DNA of 64,000 nucleotides. Origin: Candidatus Planktophila limnetica (GTDB lineage Bacteria > Actinomycetota > Actinomycetes > Nanopelagicales > Nanopelagicaceae). Positions within the stretch are counted from its first letter, which is position 1. Each line of letters starts with the position of its first letter. The notes below the pieces were generated by a model, which worked only from the letters and a program-made list of their open reading frames with translations, was not told the origin of the DNA and searched no databases. The stretch covers positions 930,001 to 994,000 of the forward strand of contig NZ_CP016782.1 of the NCBI RefSeq assembly GCF_002288365.1, read 5' to 3'. The position numbers and the translations under genes are program-made. Below are positions 25,428-33,991 of this stretch, piece after piece.

Positions 25428-26287
25428 TGTTTCTTCCCCAAGATTCCCTGTGGTCGAAACGCCAAAATCAGAATAAGCATTGCGAATGTGATAATTCCGG
25501 CAAATGTTGGGAAATAGCCAGTCGCAAATTGACCAATAACTCCAACTAAAAATGAACCAATTGCTACACCACCGATGGAACCAAGTCCGCCAATGATGAC
25601 TACTTGAAGTGAGAAGAGTAAATAGTCACCATCTGTGCCCATACCAAATGAGTTTGTGGTTCCACCTACGGATCCAGCAAAGCCAACCAGTAAGGATCCT
25701 AGGAAGAAGATCCAGATAAACACTGCCTTCACGTTGATGCCAAGGGCTGAGACCATCGTTGTGTCATCTACGCCTGCGCGAATTATTGCGCCGTAGCGAG
25801 TCTTTGAAATGAAGACCCATAAGCCGATTGCAACAAGGATTGCAAGCATCAGTACGAAAATTCTAAAGAATGGATATGAAAGACCAAGACCTGGAACCGG
25901 CACCGAGAATGAAACACTCTCGGGAATATTTGTTTGGTAATAATCGCCGCCAAATATTGCAAGCATTGCTTGAGCAAGTACAAGTGAGACGCCCAGCGTG
26001 ATCAGAGCAACGCGGAGCTCTTCATATTGAAACTTGCGAAGCAATAAAACATAAACAAGCGTGCCGAAAACACCTAAAGTGAGGGCGCCTGCAACAGCTC
26101 CATAGAACCAATTATCGGTTTTATCTGCGACGGTCCATGAGACATAACCTGCTAATAAATAGAAAGCGCCGTGCGCCAAGTTAATAACGCGCATCAAACC
26201 AAAGATCAGTGTTAATCCACTTGCAACAAGAAAATACAACCCAGCAAGGGTGAGTCCATTGAGAAAAGTAAAAATGAATTGCGTCAT
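25424..26287 (-). CDS. Liv-type ABC importer permease (LivH-like)
   Basis: A 287-residue integral membrane subunit with eight or so hydrophobic stretches. LTLIFGLMRVINLAHGAFYLL near the N-terminus is the LivH signature, and TRYGAIIRAGVDDTTMVSALG is the coupling loop. The frame is open upstream, but ATG at 26287 has AGAGGAG at the right distance and gives the usual start, so 26287 is used. It is the first importer gene and lies directly behind an operator-promoter element. Confidence 0.9.
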   Translation of the reverse strand: MTQFIFTFLNGLTLAGLYFLVASGLTLIFGLMRVINLAHGAFYLLAGYVSWTVADKTDNWFYGAVAGALTLGVFGTLVYVLLLRKFQYEELRVALITLGVSLVLAQAMLAIFGGDYYQTNIPESVSFSVPVPGLGLSYPFFRIFVLMLAILVAIGLWVFISKTRYGAIIRAGVDDTTMVSALGINVKAVFIWIFFLGSLLVGFAGSVGGTTNSFGMGTDGDYLLFSLQVVIIGGLGSIGGVAIGSFLVGVIGQFATGYFPTFAGIITFAMLILILAFRPQGILGKKQ

Positions 26288-26325
26288 CGATACTCCTCTC
26301 TCGGGGTACTCCACCTTGTATCTAC

Positions 26326-26361
26326 ACCTGTATACAAGTGGAGAGGCTGGGGGCAAGTCAA
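26326..26361 (-). promoter_or_regulatory. Promoter with GntR operator of the importer block
   Basis: On the minus strand TTGACT (26356-26361) is spaced 18 bases from TTGTAT (26332-26337), a plausible -35/-10 pair. Over the -10 lies ACCTGTATACAAGT (26326-26339), identical in 13 of 14 positions to the perfect palindrome at 31775-31788. A second degenerate copy of the half-site (CTTGTAT) lies a few bases closer to the gene. Binding would block polymerase. The GntR gene immediately upstream is the obvious candidate regulator. Confidence 0.6.
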
Positions 26362-26401
26362 TGGAATTTGCCACAAATTTCGGGCGTTATTCATTCGTTA
26401 T

Positions 26402-27106
26402 TCAGCCTTGATTCCCAAAAAACGGCGCCATCGAAGCAACAATCTCGTGCATGTTTCCCCGCAGGTGGCCGAGGTGGCCTTCCACTGATTTGTTGATGGC
26501 GTTCATGTCTTTCCCGATAATTCCTTGTGCGATTTCTTTGTGCTCATCTGAACATGTCACAAGATCGCGCGCACCAGAAACAGAGCGCGCCCAGAAACGT
26601 TGAATACGTTGGCGAGTTACTCGTGAAACTTCAGCAATCATTTCATTGTTAGCTGCTCGCATAATTGTTTCATGGAAAATTTTATCGTGAGCAATCCAGC
26701 CATCACGATCTCCTTTTGCTGCAGATTGAGACATGCTTGCGGCAGCCTCTTTAAGAATCTGGGCTCCTGCATTATCAATATTCTTGGCTGCACGTTGGAA
26801 CATGTATGTATCACACAAGATCAAAAGATCTATCGCTTCATCAACATCTTTTGCTGTCAACATTGCGACAGTGAAGCGACCTGCTTCACCGCGCTTAACA
26901 ATTCCTTCGGTTTCTAAACGCTTGAGTGCTTCGCGAACTGGTGTTCGACTGACACCCAATTCTGCTGCTAATTTGTTCTCTGAAATTTGAGAGTTAGTTG
27001 GAATCCGAAACGATGTAATGGCAGCAATAAGCCACTCGTAAGCGTCAGCACCAAGGGACTCCGAAGTTTTCGGATCCAACTTAGCTATGACTTTCTTTAC
27101 TGCCAT
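26402..27106 (-). CDS. GntR-family (FCD/FadR-type) regulator of the import regulon
   Basis: A 234-residue regulator: winged helix (about 25-90, with LGVSRTPVREALKRLETEGIV) and a helical FCD domain with D and H residues suited to metal and ligand binding (about 105-225). It sits between the catabolic genes and the importer genes, with matching palindromes on both promoters, so it probably controls both blocks. AGAGGAG lies eight bases before the ATG. Ligand unknown; likely the imported acid or a breakdown product. Confidence 0.9.
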   Translation of the reverse strand: MAVKKVIAKLDPKTSESLGADAYEWLIAAITSFRIPTNSQISENKLAAELGVSRTPVREALKRLETEGIVKRGEAGRFTVAMLTAKDVDEAIDLLILCDTYMFQRAAKNIDNAGAQILKEAAASMSQSAAKGDRDGWIAHDKIFHETIMRAANNEMIAEVSRVTRQRIQRFWARSVSGARDLVTCSDEHKEIAQGIIGKDMNAINKSVEGHLGHLRGNMHEIVASMAPFFGNQG

Positions 27107-27130
27107 TACTTTTCTCCTCTGTTATTAAAC

Positions 27131-27154
27131 TTATTAATCAGACGCGATTAATAA
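27131..27154. repeat. AT-rich inverted repeat at the end of the creatininase-family gene
   Basis: TTATTAAT (27131-27138) and ATTAATAA (27147-27154) form a perfect 8-base inverted repeat around an 8-base GC-richer centre. It spans the stop codon region of the upstream gene and precedes the GntR gene by about 25 bases. It could be a weak terminator stem or a protein-binding site; no T-tract follows. Confidence 0.35.
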
Positions 27155-28058
27155 ATTCTCTGTTTTTGACATTAACTGGAACCTTCATTAGTTCAAGTAC
27201 ACCCTTTGAAACGTGAGAGCTAAAGCGATGAAATGCTTCTTCTCCCTTTGCTTTTGTCGCGCGCATTGGGTTACCGATGATTCCGTTATCAACAAACTCG
27301 TGGTGATCCATAGGGAATTGGAAGTACTGATAACCCTCAAACTCCACATCTGGCATACCGTCATCTTTTGAAAATGATTTAGGCAAGAACGCTGGCGTAT
27401 GTGCGCGTGTATCTACTGCGCGTTCCATACGAACTAACCCATCATTCCAGGCCATATCTTGTGAAGTTTCGAGCTCACTGGAGTGCCAACCTGGTGTCTC
27501 TTCAGGCGGGTTTTCCATGAGACCAGCAAGTACGCCTGTATAACGCTCCATGTAAGGCTTTACGAAACCTATGAGTGCATTGGTTTCATAACGCAATTTA
27601 CGAAGTACAGGATCAACAACTTTGATGTTCGAGCCATGACCATTAACAAAGATGATTCGGTTGAATCCATGGTGAATCAATGAACGTGCAACGTCATACA
27701 TCAAGTTATTGAGGGTCTCGGCACGAACTGTGATTGTTCCGCGACCTTGACCTGGTCCATACATGTGTTGTGGTGAATAACCAGTCCAAATTGGTGGTGT
27801 GTGCAAAATACCAATTTGTTCAGATACGCGAGCAGAAACTTCTACTGCTGTGATTGTGTCTGTGTACAACGGCAAGTGCGGTCCATGTTGTTCTGTACTA
27901 GCCATTGGAACAAGCACGACATCTTTTTCTGCTAAATACTCATTGATGTCTACATAAGAGAGATCGGCAATATTCCATGAACGGAACTTATTGCGGAAGA
28001 CGTCATCCCCCGTTGTGATGTGTGGAACTTTTCTTGGGGGCGTTATGTAACTGGTCAT
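27138..28058 (-). CDS. Creatininase-family metal-dependent hydrolase
   Basis: A 306-residue protein of the creatininase family (PF02633). Metal-ligand motifs are visible: STEQHGPHLPLYTD (about 54-67, supplying E, H and D), FVNGHGSN (about 137-144) and HSSELETS (about 193-200, supplying E). The family includes creatinine amidohydrolase, MftE-type peptidases and the ring-opening hydrolase IolN for keto-inositol. No creatinase gene lies nearby, so creatinine is unlikely; a cyclic sugar or polyol intermediate fits the context better. The start has a poor ribosome site 5 to 10 bases upstream (AGGAGC). Confidence 0.85.
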   Translation of the reverse strand: MTSYITPPRKVPHITTGDDVFRNKFRSWNIADLSYVDINEYLAEKDVVLVPMASTEQHGPHLPLYTDTITAVEVSARVSEQIGILHTPPIWTGYSPQHMYGPGQGRGTITVRAETLNNLMYDVARSLIHHGFNRIIFVNGHGSNIKVVDPVLRKLRYETNALIGFVKPYMERYTGVLAGLMENPPEETPGWHSSELETSQDMAWNDGLVRMERAVDTRAHTPAFLPKSFSKDDGMPDVEFEGYQYFQFPMDHHEFVDNGIIGNPMRATKAKGEEAFHRFSSHVSKGVLELMKVPVNVKNREFINRV

Positions 28059-28073
28059 CTGGGCTCCTTTGGC

Positions 28074-29306
28074 TTATTTTTCTCGTACGCTGATTAGTGC
28101 TAGAAAACGTTGTGCAACTGCAATACCAAACTCATCAGAGTTAGCATGCAAAGGTAACTTCTCAACTGATATGTCTGAGTTGAGGTTCTTCATAAGCTCT
28201 GTTTCAAATGTTGCATCTGCATCTCTATCCCAGAAAACACCGCCAGGAATATTTGGAATTGAATAACCTTCGCCAGGAATAACAATTTCAATTGGACCTT
28301 TAGCCGTATTGGCACATTCAGCAAAATATGCACCTATCTTGCCCATCTCTTCTCTGGTACAACGAGCAAGCGCGAACTCTGGATTGTGATCATAAATTGG
28401 GCGGTTCTTAAACTCATTTGTTATCGATGTTGTGTGATGCACAGAAAAATCAACACATGCAGGAACAAGTATTTGTGGGATACCAAGTGGGCCTACGCGC
28501 TTCATGCGACGTGGCCCGCCATAGTGAATTCCACCAACGAGAGTTCCAACGATTTCAGATGGCGTGAAATCAATAACGCCTACAAATTGGCCAGCTTCTG
28601 CAAGTTCTTCCATCGCAGGTCCGCCCACGCCATTTGCATGAAATGTGACAACTTCAAATCCTGATTTTTCTAACTCTTTTTGTAGCGCCATCACAGCTGT
28701 TGTTGTGTTACCCAACATGGTGACTGCGACGTACTTACTGCCTTCTGGTGGCACTGTTAATTCGTGACCGTGATTTACAAGTCCTGCCATCGCTGCAACC
28801 GCGTTGTCATAAATTGTCTTTGAAATATGGTTCAAACCTAAAATGTCGATCACTGTATGCATCACCAACATGTCACTTGTTCCAACGAGTGGACCAAATT
28901 CGTGACGACCAGATGCAATTGGAGATAGAACTAATTTTGGAACACCAATGGGCAAACTCATTAGTGCACCGGCTCCCATAACGGAGCCCTCAGCGCCACC
29001 GATACCGATGGCGCCGAGGACCTGTCCCTTGGAATGAAGTTCCGTTACTTTTTTGATTACAAAAGTTCTCATTCGTTCCACTGCGCGCCCGCGAGTTCCA
29101 GAATTCTGTAACTCGTGCAGAGTGATTCCACCAAAGATTGCTAAGTCCTCGTGAGAAATATCAGGAGTAATTCCGAGTGGTTCACCCAGAATTCCCGTAT
29201 CAATCACAGTCGTCTTAATTCCGAGACGGTTTAAGCCATCTCGAATATAAGCCGCTTCAGGACCTTTAGTATCTAAAGTGGCGATGATGAGAACTGATTT
29301 GCTCAC
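28074..29306 (-). CDS. UPF0261 (Tm-1-like ATP-binding) protein
   Basis: A 410-residue protein that matches UPF0261: the start SVLIIATLDTKGPEAAYIRDGL, GIGGAEGSVMGAGALMSLPIG (about 101-121), TSDMLVMHTVIDILGLN and GNTTTAVMAL with a glycine-rich ATP region, then FHANGVGGPAMEEL. Biochemical function is not established; the plant Tm-1 resistance protein carries this domain fused to a TIM-barrel PEP-hydrolase-like domain, and bacteria often encode that partner next door. Here no such partner is seen; instead a creatininase-family gene and a sugar isomerase flank it by 15 and 5 bases. Confidence 0.82.
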   Translation of the reverse strand: MSKSVLIIATLDTKGPEAAYIRDGLNRLGIKTTVIDTGILGEPLGITPDISHEDLAIFGGITLHELQNSGTRGRAVERMRTFVIKKVTELHSKGQVLGAIGIGGAEGSVMGAGALMSLPIGVPKLVLSPIASGRHEFGPLVGTSDMLVMHTVIDILGLNHISKTIYDNAVAAMAGLVNHGHELTVPPEGSKYVAVTMLGNTTTAVMALQKELEKSGFEVVTFHANGVGGPAMEELAEAGQFVGVIDFTPSEIVGTLVGGIHYGGPRRMKRVGPLGIPQILVPACVDFSVHHTTSITNEFKNRPIYDHNPEFALARCTREEMGKIGAYFAECANTAKGPIEIVIPGEGYSIPNIPGGVFWDRDADATFETELMKNLNSDISVEKLPLHANSDEFGIAVAQRFLALISVREK

Positions 29307-29311
29307 GATGA

Positions 29312-30211
29312 TTAAATCAAAGGAAGCAAATGCTTAGCGTTCTCTTCAACCAGCCAGTCATAGAACGATTCTGTAAGAATGTTTGAACCGTGGTCGATGA
29401 TGAACTTAAGTTGTTCTGGACTGATATCCACGTTATCGAAGTTTGTTTCCAAAGCATTCTTATAGTGGTTAGCAGGAGTGCGATCGATTGGAGCAACGAA
29501 CTCTGCTGTGAGTGCGCCGTCATAACCGATGCTCTTGAGTGTTGAAATTACTTTCTTCCAGTCATAATCACCGTGACCTGCAGGCATACGATTGTTATCA
29601 GCAACGTGGAAGTCGGTCAGGCGACCCTTTGTGCTGCGAATTGCTTCGTATAGATCTGCTTCTTCGATGTTGATGTGGAATGCATCAAGACACACACCAC
29701 AATTTGGACCAGTCGCCTCAGCCAGAGCCATTGCTTGTTCAGCTCGGTTAATGAAGTACGTTTCAAAGCGATTAAGTGGCTCAATTGCTAAACGAACTCC
29801 AGCTTTTTCTGAGTGCTCATAAATTTCTTTCATGGACTCAACGGCCCACTTCCACTCTTCGTCGGCAGTCGCATCGGCAACAATCTTTCCAACTGTTGCA
29901 GGCACGATTGTCATTTCATATCCATCGAGTTCTTTAACCATAGTGATGCAGTCTTTTGTGTACTGCACTGACTTGGCGCGCTGTCCGGAATCTGCTGCAA
30001 CGAGATTTCGCTCGCCGAGCATGAGAGTTACAGAACCCCAGCACTTAAGACCATGGTCATCAAGTAATTTCTTGGTGTCCTTACTTCCATTCTGTCCGAA
30101 TTGCTCTGGTTCACCGCTGATCTCGATGCTCTTATAGCCATACTTGGCTAGACGCGCGATTGTCACCTTAATAGGTTCTGCGCGCATCCAGTTATGCATT
30201 GATAGATGCAT
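29312..30211 (-). CDS. Sugar phosphate isomerase/epimerase family TIM-barrel protein (second copy)
   Basis: A 299-residue xylose-isomerase-like TIM barrel. Metal and substrate motifs: RLAIEPLNRFE (about 148-158), GVCLDAFHINIEE (about 180-192), DFHVADNNR (about 211-219) and GALTAEF (about 245-251), the pattern of tagatose/psicose 3-epimerases and hydroxypyruvate isomerase. The open frame extends upstream, but ATG 30211 has GAAAGGAG at five bases and is chosen. It is not a close duplicate of the protein at 19442-20449. Confidence 0.85.
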   Translation of the reverse strand: MHLSMHNWMRAEPIKVTIARLAKYGYKSIEISGEPEQFGQNGSKDTKKLLDDHGLKCWGSVTLMLGERNLVAADSGQRAKSVQYTKDCITMVKELDGYEMTIVPATVGKIVADATADEEWKWAVESMKEIYEHSEKAGVRLAIEPLNRFETYFINRAEQAMALAEATGPNCGVCLDAFHINIEEADLYEAIRSTKGRLTDFHVADNNRMPAGHGDYDWKKVISTLKSIGYDGALTAEFVAPIDRTPANHYKNALETNFDNVDISPEQLKFIIDHGSNILTESFYDWLVEENAKHLLPLI

Positions 30212-30242
30212 GATTCTCCTTTCAAAAAGAATCAGAGGGTTT

Positions 30243-31730
30243 CTAGTAACGCCCGTTCTTCGGAGGTCCGAATCCAAGTTTTCCTGGATTCAGGATTCCG
30301 TCCGGATCCCACGCGTCTTTTACTCCAAGGAGTAAATCAAATGCGGCGCCATGCTGTACTCGCATGAAGCGCCCGAGCTTTAACCCAACACCGTGGTGTT
30401 CATTAAGTGAACCCCCGTTATCGAGGCTGGCCTTAATCGCAGCATCCCAAACTCGGTCGTGAAGAGCAATAGCTTCTTGAGGATCTTCTGGTCCATTATC
30501 AATATAAAAACGATCGTAAATCATTCCGCCCCATGGGAACCAGTGTGAAAAATGTGCGGTGTAGCGCGCTTTGTATTCAGAGAAGCCTTCTTCAATAACT
30601 TTTTTCTTCGCCCAATAAATCTTTTCTAGATCTTCAAAGCGAGCACATGTATCTGTCGTGCCAAAGACCTGCGGTGGCGCAGGAATATTGCCGTGCTTAA
30701 ATGGTTCGTACTTACCGTCCCACCACATCTTGCCGATTTCAGGACCATATGACTTTCCACCAACTGCTTCGCAGAGTTTTGCAATCTCAGAACTTTCAAG
30801 TGCTGTGAGTGCTTTTTTACCATCGCACATGATGATGAGTAATACACCTTCTACGCCCAAGTTAAGCCATGATGAAAGTTTCGCGCTATCTGCTTCATCG
30901 TATAAGCGAATAACTGCTGGACGCCAACGATCTGTCATGATGCGACGGGCAGCTTCGATTCCTTCAGAAATATTTTTAAATCCGTAGGATAAGAACTCCA
31001 TTGACTCTGGGATTCTTTCAATCCGCATAGATGCCTTGGTAATAATTCCAAGTGTTCCTTCAGAGCCAACAATTGCTTGCATAATGCCAGGACCAGATGC
31101 ATGGTTTGGAACTTTCATCGTTTCCACAAGTTTTCCTGGTGGGACGGCTGCTTCTAATTGCAAAACTAGATCTTCTGCTTTTCCATATTTTGTTGAAACA
31201 ACGCCAGATCCGCGAGCTGCTAAATAACCACCGAGTGTTGCACCGAAGTGAAAAGAGCCTGGGTAGTGCGGCATTGTTAAACCTTTAGCGTTAAGAATTT
31301 TCTCAAGCTCTGGTCCTTCAATTCCTGCTTCAGCAGTAACAATCATTGAAACTTCATCAATGTGCAAAACTTTATTGAGTCGGCGAAGATCCATTGCGAT
31401 ACCCCCGTAGATCGCAAATGTTCCACCTTGTGTACCTGAACCACCTCCGCGGGGCACAACTGGAATTTTGTATTCGCATGCAATACGCAAAACTTCTGCG
31501 ACTTCTTCTGCAGTTCCTGGACGAACATAAATATCTGCAGTTGGTACAGGCAAAGACTTGTACTTGAGGTATTGCGAAATCCAAGACCAATCAGCAGATT
31601 GTTCGTGTAACAATGTTTCATCTGTATTTACATTCTCTGGTCCCACAACTGATGCAATCTCACGTTGAACCTGCGCAATTAAATACTGATCACGAATAGT
31701 GCTCTGGTCTAAGTCTCGCTTTTGGTACAC
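30243..31730 (-). CDS. FAD-linked oxidase (GlcD/alkyl-DHAP-synthase-like)
   Basis: A 495-residue flavoprotein with an N-terminal PCMH-type FAD domain (VPRGGGSGTQGG about 86-97; PGSFHFGATLGGYLAARGSGVVS split over 160-182) and a C-terminal FAD-oxidase domain ending in LNEHHGVGLKLGRFM and DPDGILNPGKLG. The family oxidises hydroxy acids or forms ether lipids; the catabolic context supports oxidation of a sugar-derived hydroxy acid. The frame can start at TTG 31775, but that codon is inside the operator, and GTG 31730 has AGGGGG seven bases upstream, so GTG is preferred. First gene of the catabolic block. Confidence 0.82.
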   Translation of the reverse strand: MYQKRDLDQSTIRDQYLIAQVQREIASVVGPENVNTDETLLHEQSADWSWISQYLKYKSLPVPTADIYVRPGTAEEVAEVLRIACEYKIPVVPRGGGSGTQGGTFAIYGGIAMDLRRLNKVLHIDEVSMIVTAEAGIEGPELEKILNAKGLTMPHYPGSFHFGATLGGYLAARGSGVVSTKYGKAEDLVLQLEAAVPPGKLVETMKVPNHASGPGIMQAIVGSEGTLGIITKASMRIERIPESMEFLSYGFKNISEGIEAARRIMTDRWRPAVIRLYDEADSAKLSSWLNLGVEGVLLIIMCDGKKALTALESSEIAKLCEAVGGKSYGPEIGKMWWDGKYEPFKHGNIPAPPQVFGTTDTCARFEDLEKIYWAKKKVIEEGFSEYKARYTAHFSHWFPWGGMIYDRFYIDNGPEDPQEAIALHDRVWDAAIKASLDNGGSLNEHHGVGLKLGRFMRVQHGAAFDLLLGVKDAWDPDGILNPGKLGFGPPKNGRY

Positions 31731-31774
31731 CCGACGCCCCCTTGTTCCCTCATCTACCCTGTCTTCGTATTCCA

Positions 31775-31821
31775 ACTTGTATACAAGTAAGGATGTTATG
31801 TGCCTCTTCCACCCCCGTCAA
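31775..31821 (-). promoter_or_regulatory. Promoter with perfect palindromic GntR operator of the catabolic block
   Basis: On the minus strand TTGACG (31816-31821), a 17-base spacer and TAACAT (31793-31798) make a strong sigma70-type promoter whose transcript start should fall near 31786. ACTTGTATACAAGT (31775-31788), a perfect 14-base palindrome, covers that position. It matches the FadR-type GntR pattern and the elements at 26326-26339 (13 of 14) and 18068-18081 (11 of 14). Confidence 0.68.
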
Positions 31822-31851
31822 GGGTGTGGGCCAGAGTATTTTCAGGCGTTC

Positions 31852-33237
31852 TTAGGCGAAAATTTTGCCCGGATTTAAGATGCCTTTGGGATCTAAGGCC
31901 TTTTTGATCGAAAGCATGACTGCCATTGAGCCTGGGCCAGCCTCTTTTTCAAGGGATGAAATCTTGCCCGCGCCAATTCCATGCTCGCCCGTGCACGTTC
32001 CACCCATATCAATAATCGCATCAGTCATGTGGTGGGTGAGATCTCTAACTGCAGGTAACTCTTCGGGTTTATTCGGATCAGTAATTATGAAGGCGTGAAA
32101 ATTCCCATCTGCCACGTGACCAAGAATCGAAAATGGAAATGCAGATTGGCTCAGAATTTTCTCAGTGAGCGCAACGGCTTCAGCTAATTTAGATAGCGGC
32201 ACTGCAGCATCTGTACTTATCGCGCGCTTACCTGGATGCGCCGAAATTCCTGCCCAATATGCATTGTGACGTGCTTGCCATAATTTGCGACGAGCGCCTT
32301 CTTCAGATGTCCATTCAAAGTTTGTTCCGCCAAACTCTGCAGCAATTTCTTGAACGACGTGTGCATCCTCCTCAACGCTACGTGGGCTTCCATGAAATTC
32401 AAAGAGCAGCGTTGGAGCTTCTTCTAAATTAAGGCCATCATGGGCATTAACATTTTTTATGCATTGTGCGTCTAGAAATTCGCAGCGAGCAATTGCAACT
32501 CCTGAGCGCACAACTGCAATTGCTGCTTGGACGCCATCTGCCAAAGTTGGAAAGCGTGAGACTGCTGCAGCCATTTTTTCAGGAATGCCAAATACACGAA
32601 GAGTTATCTCCGTAACTATTGCCAAGGTTCCTTCTGATCCAACAATTAAACGTGTGAGGTCATACCCAGCAGATAACTTACGTGTTTCGCGCCCTGTTTC
32701 AATAATTGTTCCATCGGCTAACACCGCGGTTAATTTGAGAACATTTTCTCGCATTGAACCGTAGCGCACAGTTGTAGTGCCTGCTGCACCTGTTGAAGTC
32801 ATTCCACCAATAGTTGCATCAGCGCCAGGATCAACAGAGAAAAACAAACCATCTGATGAAATCTTTTTATTCAGCGCCATGCGCTTTACACCTGCTTGCA
32901 CACGAACAGTTAAATCATCTGGACTTATCTCAAGGATTTTGTCCATAGCGCTGAGATCTAATGAAATGCCACCAAAGAGTGGAAGAACATGGCCTTCCAG
33001 AGATGTTCCTGCGCCAAATGCCACAACTGGAATATCGTGGGAGTTGCAGTACTTTAAAACATCAGAGACTTCTTGCGTTGTGTGAACAGTAATAACTGCA
33101 GATGGCTTCACTGGTGGAAATGCTGATTCATCTCTGCCATGTAAATCTAGAACCGAATCATTTGTTGATATGCGACCATCAACGAGGGCGCCAAGTGCTG
33201 CTATTTGGTCAGTGGTTAGCTCTATACGTGTGCGCAT
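31852..33237 (-). CDS. FAD-linked glycolate/D-lactate dehydrogenase (GlcD-like)
   Basis: A 461-residue two-domain flavoprotein: an FAD-binding PCMH domain (VAFGAGTSLEGHVLP about 72-86; GGMTSTGAAGTTTVRYG about 142-158) and an FAD-oxidase C domain with the metal histidines in ILGHVADGNFHAF (about 370-382) and the catalytic CTGEHGIGAGK (about 415-425). It would oxidise glycolate or D-lactate to the keto acid. No glcE/glcF partners are encoded nearby, so it is a stand-alone type. It is four bases downstream of the SDR gene, i.e. the last gene of the sugar-acid block. Substrate choice is inference. Confidence 0.87.
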   Translation of the reverse strand: MRTRIELTTDQIAALGALVDGRISTNDSVLDLHGRDESAFPPVKPSAVITVHTTQEVSDVLKYCNSHDIPVVAFGAGTSLEGHVLPLFGGISLDLSAMDKILEISPDDLTVRVQAGVKRMALNKKISSDGLFFSVDPGADATIGGMTSTGAAGTTTVRYGSMRENVLKLTAVLADGTIIETGRETRKLSAGYDLTRLIVGSEGTLAIVTEITLRVFGIPEKMAAAVSRFPTLADGVQAAIAVVRSGVAIARCEFLDAQCIKNVNAHDGLNLEEAPTLLFEFHGSPRSVEEDAHVVQEIAAEFGGTNFEWTSEEGARRKLWQARHNAYWAGISAHPGKRAISTDAAVPLSKLAEAVALTEKILSQSAFPFSILGHVADGNFHAFIITDPNKPEELPAVRDLTHHMTDAIIDMGGTCTGEHGIGAGKISSLEKEAGPGSMAVMLSIKKALDPKGILNPGKIFA

Positions 33238-33241
33238 TTTT

Positions 33242-33991
33242 TTACTTAGGCAGGTTCAAACTATGTAGTCCGCCATCAACAGCGAGGACGGTGCCAGTAG
33301 TTGATTTCTGTCCCGGATGCGCTAAATAAATAATTGCATTGGCTACTTCATCTGCGCTAACGAGTCTGCCCATTGGTTGACGCGCTTCAAGTGCTGCACG
33401 TTCTTTTGCAGGATCAGCTGCTTGCGATAACAAGCGACCTATCCATGGAGTTTCAGCTGTTCCAGGATTAACACAATTCACTCTGATTTTTTCTGGAAGC
33501 AAGTCTGCGGCCATTGCAAGGGTGAGTGACAAGATGGCACCTTTGCTTGCGCTATAGATTGCGCGCTTAGGCAGGCCCACAGTTGCAACAACTGAACATG
33601 TATTAACTATTGCTGCATCCGTGCTCTTGCGAAGTAAAGGAAGTGCAGCCGCGCTTACTCGAGATGTGCCAATCACATTTATGTTCAAAACTTTGTTCCA
33701 CTCTTCAGTGGTTGCAGCTTCTACCCCGCCTTGTGCGCCAATACCTGCGTTATTAATGAGCACGTCAATCTTTGAAACTTTGCCTGCAATACTTGCAAAG
33801 GCTTTAGTCACTGATTCATCGCTTCCGATGTCGCACTCAATCCACGTGCCAACACCATCTAACTCCCCGGCGTTTAGATCTAATCCAAAAACTTGCGCGC
33901 CTAGTGCTTTTAGCTTCTTAGCAACGGCCAAACCAATTCCCGAGCCTGCACCTGTAATAACAACGTTAAATCCTTGAAAATCTGTACTCAT
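33242..33991 (-). CDS. Short-chain dehydrogenase/reductase of the sugar-acid cluster
   Basis: A 249-residue classical SDR: TGAGSGIGLAVA cofactor loop (13-24), NNAGIGAQG (about 85-93), catalytic S near 132 and YSASKGA (about 149-155), then PGTAETPW. Complete length. It starts one base from the end of the FAH-family gene. By position it could be the 2-keto-3-deoxy-sugar-acid dehydrogenase that makes the 2,4-diketo acid cut by the FAH-family enzyme; that role is inferred from known L-fucose/L-rhamnose oxidative pathways. Confidence 0.88.
   Translation of the reverse strand: MSTDFQGFNVVITGAGSGIGLAVAKKLKALGAQVFGLDLNAGELDGVGTWIECDIGSDESVTKAFASIAGKVSKIDVLINNAGIGAQGGVEAATTEEWNKVLNINVIGTSRVSAAALPLLRKSTDAAIVNTCSVVATVGLPKRAIYSASKGAILSLTLAMAADLLPEKIRVNCVNPGTAETPWIGRLLSQAADPAKERAALEARQPMGRLVSADEVANAIIYLAHPGQKSTTGTVLAVDGGLHSLNLPK

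Noticed and set aside
27138-28058. Creatinine degradation linked to the sarcosine-type dehydrogenase
   Set aside because: The family match is real, but no creatinase is present and the gene belongs to a different, sugar-like regulon.
31731-31775. TTG 31775 as start of the FAD-linked oxidase
   Set aside because: The codon lies inside the operator and at the predicted transcript start region, with no ribosome site; GTG 31730 has AGGGGG at the right distance.
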